Source of the DNA: Roseomonas gilardii
GTDB taxonomy: Bacteria > Pseudomonadota > Alphaproteobacteria > Acetobacterales > Acetobacteraceae
Length of the DNA stretch: 64,000 bases
Reading direction: 5' to 3'
NCBI RefSeq assembly: GCF_001941945.1
Contig: NZ_CP015583.1
Coordinates: 671,001 to 735,000 of the forward strand
The notes under the pieces are model-generated. The model searched no databases. It was not told the DNA's origin and was given only the letters and a program-made list of their open reading frames with translations. Below are positions 59,000-64,000 of the stretch, in pieces. The first letter of the stretch is position 1. Each line of letters opens with the position of its first letter. The position numbers were made by a program, and so were the translations under genes.

Positions 59000-59626
59000 A
59001 TGGCCGAGCAGATGGCGACCGCGGGTGTATCGGGGTCGATTCCCGGGCTGACGGGATCGGGCAAGACCCAGAGCGAACGTCCTGGCCTGTCGCCGCAAGG
59101 GGACCATTCCGGGGGGCGGCGCGACTTCCTCAAGCTGGTCACCGGCTCCTTCGCCCTGGTGGGCGCGGGCGCGATCGCCTGGCCCTTCATCAATTCCATG
59201 AACCCGGCGGCGGACACGCTGGCCCTGTCCACCACGGATGTGGATCTGGGGCCGGTGGCGGTGGGCCAGGCCATCACCGTGGTCTGGCGCGGCAAGCCGG
59301 TCTTCATCCGCCACCGCACGCCGGAGGAGGTGAAGGCCGCGGTGGACACGCCGATGTCGGCGCTGAAGGACCCGGCGACGGACCAGAGCCGGACCAAGCC
59401 GGGCAAGGAGCCCTGGCTGGTCGTGGTCGGCATCTGCACGCATCTCGGCTGCGTGCCGCTGGGGCAGAAGCCGACGGATGAGCGGGGGGCCTATGGCGGC
59501 TGGTTCTGCCCCTGTCACGGCAGCGTCTACGACACCGCAGGGCGGATCCGGCAGGGGCCGGCGCCGGCGAATCTGGTGGTGCCGCCCTATGCCTTCACCA
59601 ACGACACCCGGATTCGCATTGGCTGA
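59000..59626 (+). CDS. petA: Ubiquinol-cytochrome c reductase Rieske iron-sulfur subunit
   Basis: A 208-residue membrane-anchored subunit of the bc1 complex. A Tat-type N-terminus ([17 protein letters not shown]) doubles as the membrane anchor. The [2Fe-2S] ligands are C146-T-H148-LG-C151 and C170-P-C172-H173. It receives electrons from ubiquinol and passes them to cytochrome c1. It is the first cistron of petABC, 59 bases before petB. Confidence 0.97.
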   Translation: MAEQMATAGVSGSIPGLTGSGKTQSERPGLSPQGDHSGGRRDFLKLVTGSFALVGAGAIAWPFINSMNPAADTLALSTTDVDLGPVAVGQAITVVWRGKPVFIRHRTPEEVKAAVDTPMSALKDPATDQSRTKPGKEPWLVVVGICTHLGCVPLGQKPTDERGAYGGWFCPCHGSVYDTAGRIRQGPAPANLVVPPYAFTNDTRIRIG

Positions 59627-59685
59627 GGGGCTGTACGCCGGGACGAACCCGGCGACACCGCCTGTCCAGGATTGAGGAGGATCCC

Positions 59686-60963
59686 ATGGCCGCCCCTGGC
59701 CTGATCGAGAGCGACGTCAAGAATCCGGTGCTGCGCTGGATCGACCAGCGCATGCCCATCTTCACGATGATGGAGAAGGAATACGGCTCCTTCCCCACGC
59801 CGCGGAACTTCAACTACCTCTGGAACTTCGGCGCCATGGCCATGGTGACGCTGGTGATCATGATCGCCAGCGGCATCTTCCTGGCGATGAACTACACGCC
59901 CAACGCCAACCTGGCCTTCGACAGCGTCGAGCGCATCATGCGCGACGTGAACTATGGCTGGCTGCTGCGCTACGCCCATGCCAACGGCGCCTCGATGTTC
60001 TTCATCGTGGTCTATGTCCACATCTACCGCGGCCTCTACTACGGCTCCTACAAGACGCCGCGCGAGCTGCTCTGGATCCTGGGCGTGGTGCTGTTCCTGC
60101 TGATGATGGCCACGGCCTTCATGGGCTACGTGCTGCCCTGGGGTCAGATGTCCTTCTGGGGTGCCACCGTCATCACCAACCTGTTCTCCGCCTTCCCGCT
60201 GGTGGGCGAGCACATCGTGACCTGGCTCTGGGGCGGCTTCTCCGTGGACAATCCCACGCTGAACCGCTTCTTCGCCCTGCACTACCTGCTGCCCTTCGTG
60301 ATCGTGGGCGTGGTCTTCCTGCACATCGCGGCGCTGCACATCTCGGGCTCCAACAACCCGCTGGGCATCCAGCCCAAGGGGCCGCAGGACACGATCCCCT
60401 TCCACCCCTACTACACGGCCAAGGACAGCGTCGGGCTGGTCGTCTATTTCATCGTCTTCGCCGTGCTGGTCTTCTTCGCGCCGAACTACCTGGGCCATCC
60501 GGACAACTACATCCCGGCCAATCCGCTGGTGACGCCGGCGCATATCGTCCCGGAATGGTACTTCCTGCCCTTCTACGCCATCCTGCGCGCGGTCCCGAGC
60601 AAGCTCGGCGGCGTGCTGATGATGTTCAGCGCCATCGCGGTGCTCTTCATCCTGCCCTGGCTGGACGCTTCGCCGGTCCGCTCCATGCGCTTCCGACCGC
60701 TGGCCCGGCCCTTCTTCTTCGTCTGGGTGGTGAGTTTCTTCGTGCTGCTCTGGGTCGGCGGCAAGCCGCCGGAGGAGCCCTACGTGACCGTCGGCCGCGT
60801 CGCGGCGGCCTACTACTTCCTCTACTTCCTGGTGATCCTGCCACTGCTGTCGCGGCTGGAGAAACCCCTGCCGCTGCCCGAGAGCATCAGCCAGCCTGTG
60901 CTGCGGCGGGGCGGCGGCCCCTTGCCGGCCGGCGCCGCGGGCAAGCCGATGGAGAAGGCGTGA
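59686..60963 (+). CDS. petB: Cytochrome b subunit of the bc1 complex
   Basis: A 425-residue polytopic protein holding haems bL and bH and both quinone sites. [35 protein letters not shown] (haem-ligating His), [19 protein letters not shown] and [18 protein letters not shown] (PEWY, the Qo loop) are present. It is full length and includes the C-terminal third that is separate in b6f complexes. Its stop overlaps the petC start by one base. Confidence 0.98.
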   Translation: MAAPGLIESDVKNPVLRWIDQRMPIFTMMEKEYGSFPTPRNFNYLWNFGAMAMVTLVIMIASGIFLAMNYTPNANLAFDSVERIMRDVNYGWLLRYAHANGASMFFIVVYVHIYRGLYYGSYKTPRELLWILGVVLFLLMMATAFMGYVLPWGQMSFWGATVITNLFSAFPLVGEHIVTWLWGGFSVDNPTLNRFFALHYLLPFVIVGVVFLHIAALHISGSNNPLGIQPKGPQDTIPFHPYYTAKDSVGLVVYFIVFAVLVFFAPNYLGHPDNYIPANPLVTPAHIVPEWYFLPFYAILRAVPSKLGGVLMMFSAIAVLFILPWLDASPVRSMRFRPLARPFFFVWVVSFFVLLWVGGKPPEEPYVTVGRVAAAYYFLYFLVILPLLSRLEKPLPLPESISQPVLRRGGGPLPAGAAGKPMEKA

Positions 60964-61751
60964 TGATCCGTCGCCTCAAGCCCCTGGCCGGGCGCGTCGT
61001 CCTGGCATCCCTGCTGGCCCTGGGGCCGATGCTGGCTCCCCCGGCGGCCCGGGCCGCCGAAGGCGAGATCGAGCTCCCCAAGGCCGGCTTCTCCTTCAGC
61101 AGCCCGATCGGAACCTTCGACCGGGCCTCGTTGCAGCGGGGGGCGCAGATCTACATGCAGGTCTGTGCCAACTGCCACTCGCTGCACCAGCTCTACTACC
61201 GGAACCTGACCCAGATCGGCCTGCCGGAATCCATGGTGCAGGCCGCCGCCGCCTCGGTGGAGGTGCCCGGCGCGCCGGACGACAACGGCCAGGTGAACCC
61301 CCGGCCCGGCCGCCCGAGCGACCGCTTCCGCGCGCCCTTCCCGAACGAGAACGCCGCGCGCGTCGCCAACAACGGTGCCCTGCCGCCGGATCTCTCGGTG
61401 ATCGCCAAGGCGCGGGAGGGCGGGGCGGACTACCTCCATGCCCTGCTGGTCGGCTATGCCGACCCGCCGGAAGGCGTGAACGTGCCGACCGGGATGCACT
61501 ACAACAGGTACTTCCCCGGCCACATGATCGCCATGCCCAAGCCGCTGAACGAGGGGCAGATCGAGTTCGCGGACGGCACCAAGGCGACCGAGGACCAGAT
61601 GTCGCGCGACGTCGCCACCTTCCTGGCCTGGGCCGCCGAGCCCAACCTGGAAACCCGCCGCGCCATGGGCATCAAGATCCTGATCTTCCTGGTCGTCCTG
61701 GGCGGCCTCGCCTATGCGGTGAAGCGCAGGGTCTGGGCCGACCTGCACTGA
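60963..61751 (+). CDS. petC: Cytochrome c1
   Basis: A 262-residue c-type cytochrome. The Sec signal ends PAARAAEGE; the haem site is C68-AN-C71-H72; the methionine ligand lies in GHMIAMPKPL. A C-terminal membrane anchor (GIKILIFLVVLGGLAYAVKRR) tethers it to the inner membrane on the periplasmic side. It completes the core of the bc1 complex. Its start shares a base with the petB stop. Confidence 0.96.
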   Translation: MIRRLKPLAGRVVLASLLALGPMLAPPAARAAEGEIELPKAGFSFSSPIGTFDRASLQRGAQIYMQVCANCHSLHQLYYRNLTQIGLPESMVQAAAASVEVPGAPDDNGQVNPRPGRPSDRFRAPFPNENAARVANNGALPPDLSVIAKAREGGADYLHALLVGYADPPEGVNVPTGMHYNRYFPGHMIAMPKPLNEGQIEFADGTKATEDQMSRDVATFLAWAAEPNLETRRAMGIKILIFLVVLGGLAYAVKRRVWADLH

Positions 61752-61758
61752 GGGCCAT

Positions 61759-61791
61759 ACCCGCCATGCCGGGAAACGGGCATGGTGGGGT
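61759..61791 (+). terminator. Candidate terminator of petABC
   Basis: ACCCGCCATGCC (61759-61770) pairs with GGCATGGTGGGGT (61779-61791) through a 12-bp stem with one bulged G and one wobble, eight bases after the petC stop. It lacks a long T tract. A second hairpin, GGCCGC-cttgc-GCGGCC at 61818-61834, is followed by GTTGCCCGTTTT and could be an additional terminator or part of the mtnP leader. Confidence 0.55.
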
Positions 61792-61860
61792 CCGCCCGTG
61801 TTCCGGGAATCCCTCGCGGCCGCCTTGCGCGGCCGTTGCCCGTTTTCGAGAGGACGCAGC

Positions 61861-62751
61861 ATGTCCGACCTGATCGAACCCGTGATCGGCGTGATCGGAG
61901 GCTCCGGCCTCTACGACATCGACGGGCTGGTGGAGCGCGAATGGCGCCGGGTGGAGAGCCCCTGGGGCGAGCCCTCCGACGAACTGCTCTTCGGCCGGCT
62001 CGACGGCGTGCGCTGCGTCTTCCTGCCGCGTCACGGCCGCGGCCACCGCGTGCCGCCGAGCGAGCTGAACTACCGCGCCAATATCGACGTGCTGAAGCGT
62101 GCGGGCGTGACGGAGATCCTGTCCGTTTCCGCCGTGGGCAGCCTGAACGGCGACCTGCCGCCCGGGCATTTCGTGATCGTGGACCAGTTCATCGACCGCT
62201 CCTTCGCCCGCAAGAAGACCTTCTTCGAGACCGGCTGCGTCGCGCATGTGTCGATGGCCCATCCCGTTTGCACCCGTCTCGGCGACGCGATGGAGGCGGC
62301 GGCGCGCGAGATCGGCATCCCGCACAAGCGCGGCGGCACCTATCTCGTGATGGAGGGTCCGCAATTCTCCACCAAGGCAGAGAGCGAGCTTTACCGCGCC
62401 TGGGGCTGCGACGTGATCGGCATGACCAACATGCCGGAGGCCAAGCTCGCCCGCGAGGCGGAGCTCTGCTACGCCACCGTCGCCATGGTGACGGATTTCG
62501 ACTGCTGGCACCCGGACCATGACCACGTCACCGTCGATGCGGTGATCAAGATCATGCACAGCAATGCCGACAAGGCGCGGGCCCTGGTGAAGCAGGTGAT
62601 CCCCTCGCTGGGTGCGCCGCGCGGCGCCTGCCCCTATGGCTGCGACCGGGCGCTGGAGATGGCGCTCGTCACCCCGCCGGAGAAGCGAGATCCGGCCCTG
62701 ATGGCGAAGCTGGACGCCGTGGCCGGACGCGTGCTGGGCAAGGTCGCGTGA
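61861..62751 (+). CDS. mtnP: S-methyl-5'-thioadenosine phosphorylase
   Basis: A 296-residue purine-nucleoside-phosphorylase-type enzyme that splits MTA, the by-product of polyamine synthesis, to adenine and 5-methylthioribose-1-phosphate. IGVIGGSGLYDIDG, PRHGRGHRVPPSELNYRANI, SVSAVGSLNGD, MEGPQFSTKAESELYR and NMPEAKLAREAELCYAT match MTAP. GAGAGG precedes ATG 61861. Its stop overlaps a GNAT gene by four bases (GTGA). Confidence 0.94.
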   Translation: MSDLIEPVIGVIGGSGLYDIDGLVEREWRRVESPWGEPSDELLFGRLDGVRCVFLPRHGRGHRVPPSELNYRANIDVLKRAGVTEILSVSAVGSLNGDLPPGHFVIVDQFIDRSFARKKTFFETGCVAHVSMAHPVCTRLGDAMEAAAREIGIPHKRGGTYLVMEGPQFSTKAESELYRAWGCDVIGMTNMPEAKLAREAELCYATVAMVTDFDCWHPDHDHVTVDAVIKIMHSNADKARALVKQVIPSLGAPRGACPYGCDRALEMALVTPPEKRDPALMAKLDAVAGRVLGKVA

Positions 62752-63170
62752 TCGCGGTGCGGCCCGCGGCGCCGGGGGATGTCCCGGTGCTGGTCGCGCT
62801 GATGCGCCAGCTCAGCGGGCACGAGATCGCCCCGGCGATGATCGCCGGGCTGATCGCGCCGGAAAGCGGCCAGGCCGTGCTGGTGGCCGAGGAAGCGGGG
62901 CAGGTGCTGGGCGCCCTGGCCATGAACCAGTCCCCCATGCTGCACCGTCCGGCGCCGGACGCGCGGATCACCAGCCTTGTGGTGGATGAGGCCGCGCGGG
63001 GGCGCGGGGTTGGCCGCAGGCTGGTCGATGCGGCGCTGGAAACCGCCCGGGGCTGGGGCTGCGCGCGGCTGGAGCTCACGACGCGGAAGGGGCGCAACGA
63101 CGCCCACGCCTTCTATCGCGCACTGGGCTTCGAGGACTCCTCGATCCGCTTCCATCAGGTCCTGGACTGA
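62748..63170 (+). CDS. GNAT-family N-acetyltransferase
   Basis: A 140-residue acyltransferase. ITSLVVDEAARGRGVGRRLVDAALE is the acetyl-CoA pyrophosphate loop (RGxGxGRRL), and NDAHAFYRALGFEDSSIRFHQVL is the end of the fold. The acceptor is unknown. It starts with GTG 62748, overlapping mtnP by four bases, so the two are coupled. Confidence 0.88.
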   Translation: MIAVRPAAPGDVPVLVALMRQLSGHEIAPAMIAGLIAPESGQAVLVAEEAGQVLGALAMNQSPMLHRPAPDARITSLVVDEAARGRGVGRRLVDAALETARGWGCARLELTTRKGRNDAHAFYRALGFEDSSIRFHQVLD

Positions 63171-63173
63171 ATT

Positions 63174-63224
63174 CCCGGCGCATCGCGCCGGGCCTTGACG
63201 ATGAGGGGGGCGGCAAGGCCGCCC
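63174..63224. terminator. Double hairpin between convergent genes
   Basis: Two strong hairpins follow each other. CCCGGCGC-atc-GCGCCGGG at 63174-63192 is an 8-bp perfect stem. GGGCGGC-aag-GCCGCCC at 63208-63224 is a 7-bp perfect stem. They separate the GNAT gene (plus) from the small membrane protein gene (minus) and are likely bidirectional terminators. Confidence 0.75.
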
Positions 63225-63229
63225 TTCCA

Positions 63230-63391
63230 TCACTCGTCCGTGGGATGCCGCCGCCAGACGAGCGGCAGCGTCGCCAGGAACAGCACGCCCACCATCAGGA
63301 GCGGCGCGTCGCCGAAGCCCTGCGGGGAGGCCATCGGGATCCAGACCAGCAGTCCCAGCAGGATGAAGCAGAGGATGAAGCGCCCGATCAT
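63230..63391 (-). CDS. 53-aa small membrane protein
   Basis: A 53-residue protein with two predicted membrane segments, RFILCFILLGLLVWIP and LLMVGVLFLATLPLVW, separated by a short loop, and a charged C-terminus. It overlaps the dienelactone hydrolase gene by four bases (ATGA) and is co-translated with it. No family is recognised. Confidence 0.7.
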   Translation of the reverse strand: MIGRFILCFILLGLLVWIPMASPQGFGDAPLLMVGVLFLATLPLVWRRHPTDE

Positions 63392-64000
63392 GCGTGCATG
63401 GCCTTGTCGAGGAAGATCCGGGTGCGCTCCGCCGCCACCGAGGCATTGGGCGCACTGAAGGAGGCGCGTTCCTCGCAGGCGAAGCCATGGCCCGCGCCGG
63501 GATAGACATGGACCTCGATCCCGGGCTGCGCGGCCCGGATGGCCTCCACATCGGTGAGCGGGATGCCGTGATCCTCGGCCCCGAAATGTAGCTGCACCGG
63601 GCAGTTCGGCACCGCCTCGCGGCTCGTCGCGATGCCGCCGCCGTAATAGCCCACCGCCGCCGAGAAGCCGGTCATGCGCGTCGCGCCCCACCAGGCGATG
63701 GTGCCACCCCAGCAATAGCCGACGATCCCGCGCCGGGCTCCCGCCGGCAGGGCATCGGCAGCGACCTGGATATCGGCCAGGACGCCTTCCTCCGGGATCT
63801 GCGCGCGCAGCGCCAGGCCGCGCTGGACGTCCTCCTTGGCGTAGCCGAGTTCCACGCCACGCTCGGCACGGTCGAACAGCGCTGGGCAGACCACCGCATA
63901 GCCCAGCGCCCCGAAATGGTCGCTGACATGGCGCATATGGCCGTTGACCCCGAAGATCTCCTGCACGACCACCAGCCCACGGGCGGCATCCTTCGGGCCG
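63388..64000 (-). CDS. Dienelactone hydrolase family protein (N-terminus beyond the window)
   Basis: An alpha/beta hydrolase whose 5' end runs off the right edge. GLVVVQEIFGVNGHMRHV, GIVGYCWGGTIAWWG (nucleophilic Cys in GxCxGG), HFGAEDHGIP (catalytic Asp region) and YPGAGHGFACEE (His) are the DLH motifs. About 203 codons are present; the family is usually 220-240, so only a short piece is missing. The substrate is unknown; the classic role is opening dienelactones from chlorocatechol breakdown, but many members act on other esters or lactones. Confidence 0.88.
   Translation of the reverse strand, partial: GPKDAARGLVVVQEIFGVNGHMRHVSDHFGALGYAVVCPALFDRAERGVELGYAKEDVQRGLALRAQIPEEGVLADIQVAADALPAGARRGIVGYCWGGTIAWWGATRMTGFSAAVGYYGGGIATSREAVPNCPVQLHFGAEDHGIPLTDVEAIRAAQPGIEVHVYPGAGHGFACEERASFSAPNASVAAERTRIFLDKAMHA

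Noticed and set aside
1-64000. Search for tRNA genes, rRNA, IS elements, prophage, toxin-antitoxin or classical defence genes
   Set aside because: None was recognised by eye; no tRNA cloverleaf, transposase, integrase or restriction motif was seen, although short elements could be missed without a computed scan.

Overview
This is a high-GC (about 70% by eye), densely packed chromosomal stretch of an alphaproteobacterium, most like an acetic-acid-type family member such as Roseomonas (genus is inference). The signs are an ALA-synthase (C4) haem pathway, a petABC bc1 operon, a 180-kDa-class NAD-glutamate dehydrogenase, an intracellular PHA depolymerase, OhrR/Ohr, and two sites matching the alphaproteobacterial LexA box (GTTC-N7-GTTC, or its complement). 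I see no tRNA, rRNA, insertion sequence, prophage or CRISPR array. The long antisense reading frames are GC shadows.

Layout. 1-4 kb: the end of an MHS-type transporter, then a two-gene DNA-repair-like cassette (radical SAM protein with HhH, and a DUF4130-UdgX fusion) behind a GAAC-N7-GAAC box. 4-12.8 kb: OmpA-like protein, JmjC-type oxygenase, NAD-glutamate dehydrogenase, Atg22-like MFS. 12.8-18 kb: a small envelope-glycan group (YjbF-like lipoprotein, WecA-like transferase, FkbM methyltransferase) followed by VOC, GST and a ferredoxin-NADP reductase. 18-20.3 kb: a 53-aa small protein, a cold-shock protein with a structured leader, and ohrR-ohr with a visible promoter and operator. 20.4-22.8 kb: tsaE-amgK-murU (t6A modification plus peptidoglycan sugar recycling). 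22.9-30.1 kb: a nucleoside scavenging locus (periplasmic CpdB, BMP-type ABC importer, cytidine deaminase).

30-41.4 kb is a mixed housekeeping region: PHA depolymerase, a second GST, nucleoside deoxyribosyltransferase, a DUF3072 protein behind a second LexA-like box, HemD, a PRISE-like reductase divergent from an HxlR regulator, and a D-aminopeptidase-like protein. 41.6-52 kb holds GH15 glucoamylase/trehalase and a notable arrangement in which two EEP-nuclease plus phospholipase-D pairs flank a CPA1 antiporter carrying a cyclic-nucleotide-binding domain. 52-64 kb has a coiled-coil protein, an FAD dehydrogenase, HemA, a phosphatase, two tiny disordered proteins, an FMN reductase, HemF, petABC, mtnP, a GNAT and the start of a dienelactone-hydrolase gene running off the right edge.

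The most interesting system is the possibly SOS-regulated rSAM plus DUF4130-UdgX cassette at 1060-4007. Its UdgX domain keeps the KRRxH covalent-capture loop and the GEQPGD and HPS motifs, yet the whole protein has no cysteine and so cannot bind the usual [4Fe-4S] cluster. The duplicated EEP/PLD modules around the cNMP-domain antiporter come next.
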